Counted from the first letter of the stretch, positions 41,381 to 53,507 are shown. The stretch is 64,000 nucleotides of DNA from Wolfiporia cocos (GCA_029448655.1 JACCLO010000013.1:1-64000), one strand, 5' to 3'. Notes: generated from the sequence alone by a model not told the origin. A program made the numbers and translations.

Positions 41381-42640
41381 CAGATGAATCCCTTGGCGAG
41401 GTTTTCTGCCAGGAATTCATCCATGGCTTTTTGTTCTCTGGGGGACAGCGAATATACCTTGCAATCCCGAGGTACGAAGTCAGGCTTTAGTTCAATGGCG
41501 TGGTCCCATGGTCTCGATGGAGGAAACGCGGTTGCTGCTTTGTTGCTGAAGACGTGTGCGAAGTCCTTCAGGTGTTCCGGGATGGTGTCCTCCATGGGTC
41601 CCCCCTTCCCTGTTTCGGAGAGCTCCTGAGACTTCGTCATCGCTTTGCGTATATGGGAGAGGGCTGTGCTTCTCTGACGGAATCGTTTTGGGCTTTCGGT
41701 CCTAGGAGCGATCAGCTTCTTGGTCCTGACAAACCTCCTTAGTAGCTGATATTCTTCGTCCGGGATGGGGTCTTCTGTCGGTTGTTGAACGTCGGTAGAG
41801 CCGAAACCCTTATCCCCTCTCTTTGTTTCATCGAGCTCCTCTACCCAGATTACCTCGGGGGTGAGGGCTTGTTTGAATATTATTTGCGCGACGCGCATTC
41901 CGGGAATGATACGGTGGGGTGTCGTCGACTGGTTGAATAGGATGACTTGAACCTCTCCACGGTAATCGGGATCGATTACTCCTGCTCCGACCGTGAGTCC
42001 ATGTTTGAGCATGAGGCCCGAGTGTGAAGCTATCCTTCCGTAAGATCCTTTCGGAATTTCCATCCGAACTCCGGTCAGGATTGCCTTCCACCCTTCCGGG
42101 GTGATTTCGTCATTCTTCACAGCGTACAGGTCGTATCCGATGGCACCATCAGTTCCCCGTGTTGGGAGCTTTCCTTCTGGGGCTACTGTCATTTTGACAG
42201 TATCGAGTTGGATTATGGCGTCGGTCGTTCGGGCCTTTTCTGTTGGTTTGTCAGGGGTGACATCGATCTTCCCTGTTGCCCAATTGATGATGGGGCTTTC
42301 CCTCTTCAACCAATTGTATCTGAGGATCATTTCTTCTTTTCCAATGTTTCCTACGAGGAAACAGACCTTGCGTTTCTTCCCTCCGTATTCAATGGGGAGG
42401 AGGACTTCTCGATCTACCTGTCCGTCCTTGTTGGTGGTTCCATCAATGTTTCATATGGTGATCGGGTTTCTTAGAGGTCGAGTCAGGATTCAATGGCGAA
42501 TGACGAGTTTTGAATGGATCAGGGAGGACATGGCTCCTGAGTCGATGAGGGCGTTTACTTTCACAGTTTTCTGCAGCTTCAGGGTTACGGGGATGAACAG
42601 TGATCGGTCGCGTTCATACGAGGTAATTACATGGGCTGCG
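41380..42640 (-). pseudogene. Protease-dUTPase part of element C pol
   Basis: Minus strand. Protease LIDSGAMSSLIHSKL near 42540, with stops between it and the long frame 41380-42330. dUTPase in that frame: IGYDLYAVKND, GRIASHSGLMLKHG (PRSG reads SHSG), GVIDPDYRGEVQV, GMRVAQIIFK, RGDKGFGSTD. The arrangement is the same as in family B, with dUTPase directly behind the protease. The region upstream of the protease reads HTVLPPESAAHVI and SLFIPV in the pol frame, matching family B and supporting a gag-pol frameshift rather than an ATG start. Confidence 0.85.
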
Positions 42641-44291
42641 CTTTCGGGAGGTAAGACCGTGTGCTTCCTCCCTACTTGAAATCCTGGTCATCAAGAATTT
42701 GGGCAAGGAACAAGGGGTTCTTAGCTTTGAAAATTCGGATCGCGTTAACTGCTTCTTCTACCGCTGTGGCTTCATCGTCCTCATCCTCAGCGTCTTCTTC
42801 TTCCGTGGGAGCAGTGGAGGTCCCCTCTTCTACTGCTTCCATCTTTCGAGCCCTTCCCTTGGCGGGGGTCTTCTTCTTTCATTTCGGGCAGTTGCTGGAG
42901 AGATGGCCCTTTTCCTTGCAGTTGAAGCACCGCCCCTCGGTCTGGAGCTTGCGTCGCTCTTCCGTGGACATTCGGTCGACGTCCATTGTGTTCAGGTCTT
43001 TTGCGGGGGTCGGTGTGGCTGGGACATTGGGTCCCTTGGCTCACCACTGGGGTTTCTTCTTAGGGTCCCCTCATCCCTTGATGAACGTGTTATAATTGTT
43101 TTCGTTGATGGATGCTTGTTTCATCCAATCGGTGAGGGTTATGACGGGGGGAACGATGTTGATGATGTGTGTAATGAGTGCGGGTCTGATGGCTCTCTTG
43201 TACAAGGTGACCAGGAGTGGGTTGCACTGCTGTCGGTCTAGCCCTGTCTTCCCTACGAGGTTATCGAATTCGATGTTGAAGTCGTCGATGTTCTTTTTTT
43301 CTTGTCTGAGATCGAAGAGGTCATCATTGGTTTTCTGTTTCTCTTTGATGGGTTCAAACGTGGCATCAAATTCTGCACTGAACTGGAGCAATGTGGAGAG
43401 GACGAATGCTCCCATCATCGGATCTGTGTGTTTGGCATAGTAATTCTCCTTCCATTGGTCCACTCGATCGCTTCCTCGAATGTAGGACATGATGAAGAGG
43501 ATCTTCTGATCGTCGGTTTGATAGTCTGCTGCGAACATGGTGAAGCATGTGTTGCAATCATTCTTGAAGTGCTGTAGCTTCTTTCGTTCTCCCTTGAAGG
43601 GTTCGGGGGTGGCAAGCTTTATGCGGTTTCCTCTGCCTGGTGGGGCGAACTGCGCATTCCATCCTGTGGGATTTCCTCCACCTCCTCCACCCGGCGGTCC
43701 TCCTGGATTGCCTCCTGGGCCGCCTGCTGGATTACCGCCGCCGCCCGGGGGACCTCCGCCCCTGGGGGGACCTCCCCCTCCAGGAACTCCTCCTCCTCCA
43801 GGCGCTCCTGCTCTGGTGGTGTTTGCTCTGCTAATATTTCCAGGTAGCGGATTATTAGCTGCCGGAGGGATATTGGCCATTCCCCCTGCGCTCTGGCTCG
43901 TGCTGCTGCTTCCCAAAACAACACTTCCGCCCAAGGTTGTACTTCCCATACCCATGCTTCCTCCGGTGGGGATGGGGTTCGCTGTCTATCCTCCGAGTTG
44001 TCCATCGCCTGTTCGAGATACGGTGATGGTCGGTGTCATTAAGTCTGTGATGGTTCCAAATCGTTCGAAAGTGGTGCGCGTCTGCTCCCAGGGGTCATTC
44101 GAGGATGGGGGTAATTGTACCCACGAGGGGACGAGTTTGTTTGGAGTCGGGACGGTGAGATATCCTCCTCTTGTGAAGAATCCTGCTGGGAGATCTCTCC
44201 ACTCGTGCTTTTCTTCATAGTAGATGCGTCTGTATAATTCGGGGAGCAGGTTGATCAACCGGTGTGGGAGATCTGGGTCAAAGCGTTGCAT
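42641..44291 (-). pseudogene. gag: Gag of element C
   Basis: Starts MQRFDPDLPH at 44291, with a TAG near 43986 and a TGA at 43071. Order as in family B: N-terminal domain, Gly/Pro-rich linker (about 43650-43830 on the plus strand), capsid-like domain (IKLATPEPFKGERKKLQHFKN, about 43590), then VDRM-type linker and a CX2CX4HX4C knuckle (CFNCKEKGHLSSNC, about 42890-42935). Small frame changes lie near 43050 and 42880. Diverged in most positions from family B, but the same domain order. Confidence 0.82.
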
Positions 44292-44324
44292 GGACTTGCA
44301 CTTTTGGTAAGTGAGTCTGTTAAG

Positions 44325-44335
44325 AGCTCGACCTT
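44325..44335 (-). promoter_or_regulatory. Self-priming primer-binding site of element C
   Basis: The plus strand shows AGCTCGACCTT one nucleotide before the LTR at 44337. Its exact 11-nt complement AAGGTCGAGCT is inside the LTR at 44503-44513, about 36 nt from the reversed TATA box at 44543-44549. Confidence 0.72.
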
Positions 44336-44336
44336 C

Positions 44337-44871
44337 TGTTACGGATCGAATATCTGTTCAGCTGTAATAACTAAGTCGAGTTACTCAGCGTGTCGAGTAG
44401 CACACTACTCGTCGGACTCAACGGAGTCGAGCGTCGATATACTAGCTGTAGGCTTAATTGCTCAAGCCTTTGAGAACGAGTATAAGATCCTTGTAATTCA
44501 ACAAGGTCGAGCTGAGGAACTCGACCAGTATTTACAACAGGGTTTTATACTACGATTCAGCGATCGGGGTCATAGTGTCCTTGGTACTGCTACCACTAAG
44601 TCCATAAGGCTAGTACGCTACGATAAGTAAGCCGAAACACTGCGGTTGAGCGCAGCAATGGCTGAAATGCAGAAGCTCTGTGGATATACAACAGATATCA
44701 CCTAGAACCTGATACGCTACGAAACTAGGGGCATAGGGTTGTTGTACATGAAACGAGGGTCGCTGGTTGAACAGGGAACCCCAGAAATAAACGCACGGTG
44801 CAGCAGTTGAACGCTAAGTCCTCGTCTCCAGTGAGGCGTCAAAAGTATACGAGATTGTACGGACTGTAACA
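44337..44871 (-). repeat. 5' LTR of element C, 535 bp
   Basis: Plus reading TGTTACGGATCG ... GGACTGTAACA, followed by CTGTC and the interrupted family-B gag. In minus sense the TATA box is followed by the inverted repeat GGTCGAG/CTCGACC. Confidence 0.93.
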
Positions 44872-45386
44872 CTGTCTCCTCCTCGGAGACTTCTTCGATC
44901 TGGGCTTCCTGCTCGGCTTCTTCTTCCTCGGTTTTCCGAGTGGTTCGCCTGGGACGTGCTGCTTTCTTTGGTTTCTTTGGGAAGTCTCTGGACATATGCC
45001 CCAGTTGATGGCAAGTGAAACACTTGCACTTCTTGATGTGATCGTCCCTTTCTTGGGTGGTCATTCAATCTACATCCATCGCGTTTGGATCTTTCGGTGT
45101 CATTGTCTGTGGAGCGCTGGTACGTCCGTTGTTCTGGTTTGGGGTCTGCCAGGCTTTTTTCTTGATGAACGTCTTGTCACATTTCAAGAATATCTTGTAT
45201 GTGTTTTCGTAATATGATGCAGCGGACTGCCACTCATCAATGGTTGCCGGTAACAGTCATACACCGATGATGTATCGGGTCGTGTGTTCGGGTAGCCCTT
45301 TCTTGAATAGGGTTATGAGTAGTGCATTTCCGTCCGCACTGTATCAGTCGTATTGGGCCTTCCCGGCCAAATTGTTGAACTCGGTG

Positions 45387-46032
45387 TGTCACAAGAAAGG
45401 TAACGGTTACCTTTTCCCTTGTCTAGACATGTGGTACACCGTAGATACGAGTCCAAGGGTCCTCACTAAAGCCCTTAAGGCCTAAGCCATGCGGCGCGCC
45501 CATTACAGGACGCGTCCGACTTGTGTGTCGCGTACTGAATAGCAGATCACATGACCACGACGTGCAGGCAGGTGACCGTGTAGCAGCACCTGACCTGAAT
45601 GATCACGACACCGCGTTTGCGCGTCCCCTTAGCCCGGGCCGCTTACGCCTTGTCTATGACAGCTCGGCGGCCGCCATTACTGGCCGGCCGCTTATATAAT
45701 CTAACGACGGTCTTAGCAACGCCGATAGGGCTGCGCACGGACCAATGCATTAGGGCAGGTAGTTACTGAGTAGTTACCGTGCCCCTCATGTATATATACC
45801 TTCGTCTGGAACACTAGATCCTCAGACTTAGATTTTTAATCGTAGGGCTTAGGCCCCTTGATCGACCTCTCCTCTGAGTGCCCACCCTGCCTCATCCTCT
45901 CGTCCAACATCGACGCCTCGACTGAGGGCTTACCTCTATAACATACGTACTTGGGGTTCTCCTTCGACATAGCCGAATCATAGGCTGCGCCTTAGGGGTT
46001 TAGGAGCATAGCTGGCAAGTCATCTTGTGATA
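45387..46032 (+). mobile_element. Solo LTR, 646 bp, TSD CGGTG
   Basis: TGTCACAAGAAAGG ... ATCTTGTGATA, flanked by CGGTG at 45382-45386 and 46033-46037. Module GCGCACGGACC...TTAGGGCAGG at 45734-45759, TATATATA near 45793, and a weak inverted repeat after it. The end TA instead of CA is a likely transition. Confidence 0.9.
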
Positions 46033-46618
46033 CGGTGATATAATCATCAATGTCCTTTCTGTCCTGGGCTACGTCCAAAATCTTCTTCTGCGCCTTCTGT
46101 ACTTCTTCGATGGCTCCGAAGGCTTTCTGGAAGTCCACATCAAACTGTGCAAGACTAGGTGGGAAGAATCGTTTCGTCACGGGGTTCGTATAAACCCGAT
46201 GATAATTCTGTTTCCACTGGCCCATTTTCCCTTTGTTTGAAATATAGGAGAGGATGAAGATCACTCTCTGAACGTCATTCTGGAAGGACGTTTCGTACAT
46301 CGTAAACCAGGAATTGCACTGGTTTATGAAGTTCTGCATGTCAGATCGTTCTCCGTCGAATACGTCTGGAGGGTTGATCTTTATCATCGGGGGTCGGTAA
46401 TACGGGTTCGGTGCTGGAGGTTGAGGCTGTGGCACATTTGGTGGCGGAGGCCCTCCTGGGGGTCCTCCTCCCTCTGGGTGTCTTCCACCCGGGTTTCCTG
46501 AGTTTCCTCCGGGGTTCCCTGGATTTCCTCCAGGGTTTCCTCCTCCGGGGTTCACGGGAATTCCTCCTCCTAGTCCTCCAGGAGGGGGGGCATTTCCTCC
46601 TCTGAGTCCAAAGTTTCC

Positions 46619-48456
46619 TGTCACAGATTTATCTGGGGCTTACAGCATTTTTCCTATGATTATAGCAATTTATCCGGGATTTATACGTCTAACTACAAGT
46701 TATCTACGGGTTAACTCCCATTGCCACTACAATAGGTCCTTAGCTGGGCTTATCCCTTACGTTAGCAATAACACCGCTAGTCACATGGCTATATGTCCTC
46801 GCAACATCATCGGTAACCACCCGGTCCGATATCCGCAACGACTGCCTAGACTTAGCAACATCATGCATACGTCATCTGGTCTCGCCCGTAAGAGCTAGAC
46901 CAGCCACGTCATAAGGTCCTAGATCACAATGACAGGCCGAGCGCGGCACGCTCGCATAATAATGTCCACAACCACAAACATCGCTGCAAGGCAATGTGCT
47001 ATTGGGTCGGCCTTCCCGGCTTCCCACGCGTCATAAGATCCTTGATCATAATGACACCTCAGGCGCGCCATGCCTTCGCATAATAATGGCAACATGACCA
47101 TACAGCGTAATATTAGCAACAAGGCAATAACGCTATAGGTCCGGCCTCCTCGGCCATCCCACGGCATCGGTACATACCAATGCCTGGGCTTCTGCCATCA
47201 CGGCGTCGCCCAAACACCGGTCCTCGCCTCACGGCTAAGACCAACACATGTCCTGGTTACCTTCCGGTCTGGACATATCACATGCTACGGTACTTTCTGG
47301 TCCAATAGCATAATGACCTCGGCATCTCGCCTTGGTCATCCCACGAAGTCCGTCCAATAGCCATTATACTGCAAGGTATCCGGCATACGGCTTCCCATAT
47401 ACCCGGGCTGAGCCCGCGTTCATATGATAAACAACACAAATCCCTCTCCTACTATTGGTGCGGCCATTACCGGCCCACAACGGCCTGACACAGACTAGAC
47501 TGTGGGACTCACACTATAACCTTATAGGCGACTTGAAGATGTTGCAGAAGGTTGGTGAGGAGGCTAGTGGGCGCAAGCAGAGATAGTATGTAACTGTGCG
47601 AATGCAGAGAACAAATCTAAGGCTTATCCGCAGTGATAGCCCTACTTATATACATGCATTGTTTGGTTACCAGTAAGGGAGCCAAACATGAAGACGGTCT
47701 GTGCGCAGACATAACTAATACAGCTAAGTTGTAAACTACAATAGACCATGTGCGCCGGTAATGGCCGCACCAGTAAGATCGTTTGTTTGGACCGTAGGTC
47801 CATGTTGTGGAAGTGGCTGTAGCTACGTTAGTAAGCCATGCATGTGATTCTTATATACCGGCATCGGGATATGAGTAATCGTAAAGGCATTGGCATGTGA
47901 TAACGAGCGGGCCGCTTATCCAATTGTACTGACATAGCCCGGTATCGGGATATGAGTAAAGCGCGTGACACCGGAGGTTAGTCCGCTGAGTCATTGACGC
48001 GTACAAACGTGTTATGTACGTGTTGTTATGACAAGTGGACGTATACCGCGTTGTGTACGTGTTGTTTGGTTGCGTGTACGTGTAGACGGGCGCTTAGCAG
48101 CGTAAATGTCTACAAGGTCGTAGAAATACCAGATAAATAGGTAAAAATACGGGAAAAATAGTGGCATGTCCCAAATCTGTGACACGGCCATTGTAGATAG
48201 AGTCCCATAAACACTAGATAAGATAAGCGTCGCCACTTGGCAAAGCCACATAACCCGGTAAGGTAACGACTAGCTAGTAGCACATGCCCTCCCAATACAT
48301 GTATATAAGATTAAGGCTCGACACCTATAATCCTTAGTTCTATTATTCTCGGCTTGCGCCGTAGAATAACCTCTCATATCCTGCTGCGCTGGTCTGCTAC
48401 TCTGTCGCCTATTCCCTCAACCAATAGGTGGTGAGTCCCACAGTAGATCTGTGTCA
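46619..48456 (+). mobile_element. Solo LTR of family D (about 1134 bp), TSD TTTCC, with a nested LTR
   Basis: TGTCACAGATTTATC ... GATCTGTGTCA, flanked by TTTCC at 46614-46618 and 48457-48461. Close relative of 21998-23160 along its whole length. Interrupted by 47486-48184. Confidence 0.92.
47486..48184 (-). mobile_element. Nested solo LTR, 699 bp, TSD CGGCC
   Basis: TGACACAGACTAGAC ... AAATCTGTGACA, flanked by CGGCC at 47481-47485 and 48185-48189. Reversed TATATA near 47645. It lies inside a solo LTR, inside gag, inside the compound element: three to four levels of nesting. Confidence 0.9.
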
Positions 48457-48792
48457 TTTCCTCCCAATTCTCCTCTGCTTGTATCTGCGGAGGTTCGTCC
48501 AAATGGGCCTGAAGGCCATGTTCCTGGGTTTGTCGTTCCCATTCCTCCGCTTGGGCTAATCCAAGATGGATCTCCTCCGCTACCCATTCCGGGTGCGTTC
48601 TGTGGGGGGTTTCCAAAGAGGTTTGTTCCTCTAGCCATAGACCCAATCCCACCCTGCACAAAAGCAGATATAAATCCTGGAGGGTCCTGTCCTCCAGTCT
48701 GGCTGTTATCTGTTCCTGTAAAGTTTTCAGGATTTCTCCCATCATCTCCGATGCACTCAATTCCTGCCATTCCTGTGGTGCCTGAAGGCTGA

Positions 48793-49504
48793 TGTTACGG
48801 TTATTTCGAATTTTTCGAACGCTGGCATAACTCACCACTGGGTGAATACGATACAGGGACTTGTTGCACAACCAACTGCCCTGGCTACTCGTGACTCTAC
48901 TGGGCGCATCCCCAGTTGTACTAGTCAATAGGGCTCGTTTCATCTTTGGCAGATCCAACCCTGCCACCGTTTCATGTCCAACATTTATTATCTGACAGAT
49001 GGCGTTCAACCGCCATGATCATTCCTATCTATCGTTTCAGATATATCACTACATACTTATCAAACGTTTGGTACCATAGCGTAGATAGTAGCGGTGACAT
49101 CTGGGATGGACTTGACCCCTGAAACTTAGCGTAGTATAAAAACTCATGTACTTATTGTCGAGGCTCCTCAGCTCGACCTTGTTGTATAAACAAGAAGTCT
49201 AATATTCGTTCTCAAACGTAGGAAACTACGCTCAGTATTTCTCACTCGAGCAACCGAACGACTAAGTCCTCGAAGTGCACACTGACTTCTCGGACTTAGG
49301 CGAGTCTTATATTCTATTAGACTCGCACCTGAACAGATTATATCCTCTAACGCGTATTGGATATTATACGATCTCCTAGGAACTTCACCTAGGACTTGAA
49401 GGCATCTAACGAGTATTTGCCTTGCATACGGCAACAAGCCTACGTGCAGAAGAACGATCTATATTCGCGACTCGAATATACGAACGGGTATTCGACCCGT
49501 AACA
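48793..49504 (+). mobile_element. Solo family-B LTR in family-B gag, 712 bp, TSD GCTGA
   Basis: TGTTACGGTTATTTCG ... GACCCGTAACA, flanked by GCTGA at 48788-48792 and 49505-49509. Opposite in orientation to the gag it interrupts. Confidence 0.92.
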
Positions 49505-49863
49505 GCTGATTCATATTTCCATCAGCATCGAAGGTTCTGTTGATGGTTTCGGTTTCGTTTTCGGTCAATGTCGTAGTTGACATTGGAGGGATTTCCCCGA
49601 ATCGTTTAAACGCTTCGCGCGTTATTTCCCAAGCGGTCGTTCCTGCGGAGGGGTATACTTTTACCCACTTTGATGCCCTATCTTCTCTTGGGATGACAAC
49701 AATTCCTCCACGGTTACGGAAGGCTCCAATGGTGTCAGTCCACTCATATTGGTTGAGCCTGTAGACTCCCTGAATGTCCTCGGGCAAGAGTTCAATCAGT
49801 TGTGCTGGGAATTCTGGTCCAAATATCATATGCCCTTGCACCGTGGTAGGTGAGGGTGTGATA

Positions 49864-49874
49864 AGCTCGACCTT
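49864..49874 (-). promoter_or_regulatory. Self-priming primer-binding site of the inner family-B element
   Basis: The plus strand shows AGCTCGACCTT one nucleotide before the LTR at 49876. The LTR contains its exact 11-nt complement near 50202-50212. Confidence 0.72.
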
Positions 49875-49875
49875 C

Positions 49876-51193
49876 TGTTACGGGTCGGAATACTCGTCCG
49901 TATATTCGAGTCGCGAATATAGATCGTTCTTCTGCACGTAGGCTTGTTGCCGTGTGCAAGGCAAATACTCGTTGGATGCCTTCAAGTCCTAGGAGTGGTT
50001 CCTAGGAGATCGTTTAATATCCAATACACGTTAGAGGATATAATCTGTTCAGGTGCGAGTCTAATAGAATATAAGACTCACCTAAGTCCGAGAAGTCAGT
50101 GTGCACTTCGAGGACTTAGTCGTTCGAGGGCTCGATCGAAAAATACTGAGCGTAGTTTCCTACATTTGAGAATGAGTATAAGACTTCTTGTTTGTACAAC
50201 AAGGTCGAGCTGAAGAGCCTCGACAGTAAATACATGAGTTTATATACGTCGTTAGGTTTTAGGGGTCAAGTCCATCCCAGATGTCACCGCTACTATCTAC
50301 GCTATAGTACCAAACGTTTGATAAGTATGCAGTGATATATCTACAATGATAGATAGGAATGATGATGGCGGTTGAATGCCATCTATCAGCTACTTGGATG
50401 ATAAAGATGAAACGAGAACAGGGTTGAATCTGTCTGACGCAGACACTCACTAAGACTTGAATATAGTTTGAGGGGCGGTGTCGGCAAAGGTGAGATGTAA
50501 TAGTCAAGCAGTTGGTAAGAGCAACTAGTCGATTGTCGAGGAGAACTATTCTGAGTCTACAACGTACTCAGAGACCAGCTTATATACATGAGGGGTAAGA
50601 CCCATAACACCGTAGGTAAGACTAGAGATACCGCAGGGCGTAGGGTTATGTACCGGTAATGGTACAACCCGAAGCTTGTGATAGTTCAGTAGGTCGCTGA
50701 CTGAGCGTAAGGCTACAGCATGTGACGTGAGTTAGGCCGCTGACTGAGCGTAAGCCAGCGGCAGGTGACGCGAGTCACTAGAAAGCCATGTGACGTGTGG
50801 CAACGTCTGTTGTGAACTCTTTGTAGGATCACGTGCAGGAAAGATAAGATAAGTCTACAGATAAGACGAGGCGCCATAATAGGCGCTGAGCTAACGTGCA
50901 CAAGAGATAAGATAAGAGTTATCTACGAGAGTGAGATAAGATAAGACATAACATGACTTGGAAAGCGAGTAGAACGAGCTGTAGAAAATCAGAGAAAATA
51001 GGGAAAAATAGGGAAAAATAAGAGAAACCGTGACACTGTCAGAGATGAAACATGCCCTATGTGCTAGTACAACTGGGGTTGCGCCCAGTAGAGTCACGAG
51101 TAGCCAGGGGGTTGACTGTGCAACAAGTCCCTGTATCGTATTCACCCGATGGTGAGTTCTGTCAGTGTCTGAAAAATCAAAATATCCGTAACA
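49876..51193 (-). repeat. 5' LTR of the inner family-B element, minus orientation, with a nested LTR
   Basis: 712 bp once the insertion at 50435-51035 and its duplication are removed, the same length as 20597-21308, to which it is closest. To its right the plus-strand integrase tail starts with GGCGT (51194-51198). This is the right breakpoint structure of the inversion. Confidence 0.9.
50435..51035 (-). mobile_element. Nested solo LTR, 601 bp, TSD CTGTC
   Basis: TGACGCAGACACTC ... GAAACCGTGACA, flanked by CTGTC at 50430-50434 and 51036-51040. Reversed TATATA near 50591; inverted repeat TCTGAGT (50550-50556) and ACTCAGA (50566-50572). Confidence 0.9.
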
Positions 51194-51756
51194 GGCGTTT
51201 TCTCTGGGAGGTGCCGAGGCTTGAGAAAGGGGACAAAGTTTGGCTCGACGCAAAGAACCTAACAATCCCCTACGAATCGAACAAACTGGAACTGAAAAGA
51301 GAAGGACCCTTCACCATTACAGAAAGAATGGGACCCACGACATACCGGTTGCAATTACCGGCGAGCTGGAAAATCCACCCGGTATTCCACGCCGCCTTAC
51401 TAAAGCCATTCAAAGAAACAAGGGTGCACGGGCCCAATTACCTACGGCCGCCACCTGATATCATCAAGGGACAGGAAGAATATGAAGTTGAAGCCATCGT
51501 CGCTGACAGATGGCAAGGAAAGAAACATCAGTACCTCGTTAAGTGGAAAGGCTATGCCATGGCCAACAACTCATGGGAAGATGAAGGAAATTTGGAACAC
51601 TCCAAGGAACTGATAAAAGACTACCACAGGACACAAGTCAGGATAACCCCGACACTTGAAAGCCGAACAGTCATAGCATGTCGACGACTCGCCACCAACT
51701 CCCTCACCGCGCCACGACCCCCCACAGCGACGCGGGGCACAGAGAAGGATGACTGA
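51194..51756 (+). pseudogene. Integrase tail and chromodomain of the outer family-B element
   Basis: The frame runs from LEKGDKVWLDAKNLTIPY through the chromodomain (YEVEAIVADRWQGKKHQ, YLVKWKGYAMANNSWED) to a TGA at 51754-51756. It lacks everything before the linker; the missing part is the minus-strand integrase ending at 21309. No stop inside. Confidence 0.85.
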
Positions 51757-52742
51757 GAGGTACGCCATCGAGGAGGCACTCCCCCCAGCATCTGCAGATC
51801 AGACACGCCCTCCTCTGGTACAGGGCCGAGGGACCCTTTGCTGGCCGAGCCGATGGCTGGTCGGCCCTCTTCGACATCGCGCAGGACCTCACCCACATAT
51901 ACAGCTCATACCAGAACATCACCGAGGACCTCGTCCGAATGGAGGGGCAGATCCGAGCACAGAGAGAGGGACTCGAGCTACTCACCGACAGACTTATCGA
52001 CCGACTGGCCGCCACTACAACGGCCCGATTACGACACATGCTCAACGACTTCGAGGATCGCGAGCACACTACTCCCAATCGACCCGAATACATACCACGA
52101 CCCGCCCGCTTTTTCACCACCGACGAACGACGCCGAGTTGCATGGCCGTTTGATTTTATGGAACGTGATTGAGTATTATTTCCGCTGCCTACTGAGACTC
52201 AGAGAGCCCGCCGAACAGGAATTAGAGACCCAACGCCACGTATTCCTGGTATGGGAGGCAACGGGAGACGTGAACCACCTGCATGCCCGATGAGCCCTAG
52301 GGCTACCCCAGCTCGACAGCGAAGAGCAAATAGCATGCTGCCTATTCGATGATCTCCGTCGGTGCAGAGCATTACCCACGAGGAGTTCGAGCGAGGTGTG
52401 CGGGAGCACGAACGAGACACCGCCTCCCTACCCACATGGGCAGCACACAACCTTCACCGAGCCGCACACCACTGGAGGTATCGACACAACGAGTACCTCC
52501 GAGATATCCCTTCACTACGGGTACCAGCACGGCCCTCGCCCGAACAACCCTGCCGACAATGTGGCTCCACCAGCCACTGGATCCTCGACTGCCCCGACTA
52601 TATTTGCCGAACTTGTGGGCCCAATCAACCAGGTCATTGACAGAATGAATGCCACCAACACTTCGTATGGTGAACTCCTACGACCCCGTCCCTTAGCGGG
52701 AACGGTGACATCTACAATGAACAGGATGCTGAGGTGCTCTGA
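51678..52742 (+). pseudogene. ORF3 of the outer family-B element
   Basis: ATG at 51678 inside the pol tail, TGA at 52740-52742: 354 codons, exactly the length of the other family-B copy. No insertion. Four in-frame TGA codons (52170, 52350, 52638, 52671) each stand where the other copy has CGA. The knuckles read CRQCGSTSHWILDC and CRTCGPNQPGH(stop)QNEC. The equal length without a single frameshift, with decay only by point change, suggests the frame was intact when this copy inserted. Confidence 0.78.
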
Positions 52743-52796
52743 GAGAGGAGGCTTGGAGTATTCATCGAGGACGACGAATGCGTAAGGGGGAGCTGA

Positions 52797-53507
52797 TGTT
52801 ACGGGTATCTCGAATTTTCAAACGCTGATAGAACTCACCACCAGGCGAATACGATACAGGGACTTGTTGCACAGTCAACCCCCTGGCTACTCGTGACTCT
52901 ACTGGGTGCAACCCCAGTTGTACTAGCACATAGGGCGCGTTTCATCTCTGACAGATTCAACCCTGTCCTCGTTTCATCTTTATCATCCAAGTAGCTGATA
53001 GATGGCGTTCAACCGCCATCATCATTCCTATCTATCGTCGTAGATATATCACTACATACTTATCAAACTTTTGGTACTATAGCGTAGATAGTAGCGGTGA
53101 CATCTGGTACGGACTTGACCCCTAAAACCTAGCGTAGTATATAAACCCATGTACCTACTGTCGAGGCTCTTCAGCTCGACCTTGTTGTACAAACCAGAAG
53201 TCTTATACTCATTCTCAAATGTAGGAAACTACGCTCAGTATTTCTCACTCGAGCAACCGAAAGACTAAGTCCTCGAAGTGCACATTGACTTCTCGGACTT
53301 AGGCGAGTCTTATATTCTATTGGACTCGCACCCAAATAGATTATATCCTCTAACGCGTATTGGATATTAAACGATCTCCTAGGAACTTCACCTAGGACTT
53401 GAAGGCATCTAACGAGTATTTGCCTTGCACACGGCAACGTGCCTACGTGCAGAAGAACGATCTATATTCGTGATTCGAATATATGAATGGGTATTCGATC
53501 CGTAACA
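52797..53507 (+). repeat. 3' LTR of the outer family-B element, 711 bp
   Basis: TGTTACGGGTATCTCG ... GATCCGTAACA. Partner of 9938-10648, followed by CTAAC (53508-53512). Confidence 0.92.

Larger units (their letters stand above)
35458..44871 (-). mobile_element. Element C: full-length dUTPase gypsy element with ORF3, TSD CTGTC
   Basis: The LTRs 35458-35992 and 44337-44871 (535 bp each) differ at about six positions by eye. CTGTC stands at 35453-35457 and 44872-44876. Minus-strand gene order: gag, protease-dUTPase, RT, RNase H, integrase, chromodomain, ORF3. Same layout as family B but clearly diverged. Several in-frame stops and an integrase deletion make it non-autonomous. It is itself hit by three solo LTRs (36428, 38031, 39217). 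Confidence 0.93.
44877..49841 (-). pseudogene. gag: Gag of the inverted family-B copy, in five pieces
   Basis: Minus strand. Pieces: 49510-49841 (start MQGHMIFGPEF), 48462-48787, 46038-46613 (Gly/Pro linker and capsid-like domain, IKINPPDVFDGERSD), 45064-45381 and 44877-45064 (MTTQERDDH, knuckle CFTCHQLGHMSRDF, whose last Cys became Phe). Each gap is a solo LTR whose removal, with one 5-bp duplication, restores the reading. The N-terminal piece lacks the 5-nt deletion of the plus copy and is therefore the better reference for this family. Confidence 0.85.
9938..53507 (+). mobile_element. Compound family-B gypsy insertion (two nested elements plus inversion)
   Basis: The outer LTRs 9938-10648 and 52797-53507 are both 711 bp, nearly identical and in direct orientation. 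They are flanked by CTAAC at 9933-9937 and 53508-53512, so they belong to one integration (outer element). Inside is a second pair of family-B LTRs of another subtype at 20597-21308 (plus) and 49876-51193 (minus). The body between them is one plus-strand gag-pol-ORF3 (10649-20596), one minus-strand gag-to-integrase (21309-49875) and a plus-strand integrase tail-ORF3 (51194-52796). This is what results if the inner element inserted in the minus orientation into the integrase gene and the segment between the opposed gag-pol copies then inverted. Confidence 0.8.

Noticed and set aside
20597..51193. Reading the two inner family-B LTRs as two unrelated solo LTRs
   Set aside because: They are closest to each other, bracket complementary halves of an interrupted integrase gene and have inverted flanking pentamers, which independent solo insertions would not produce.
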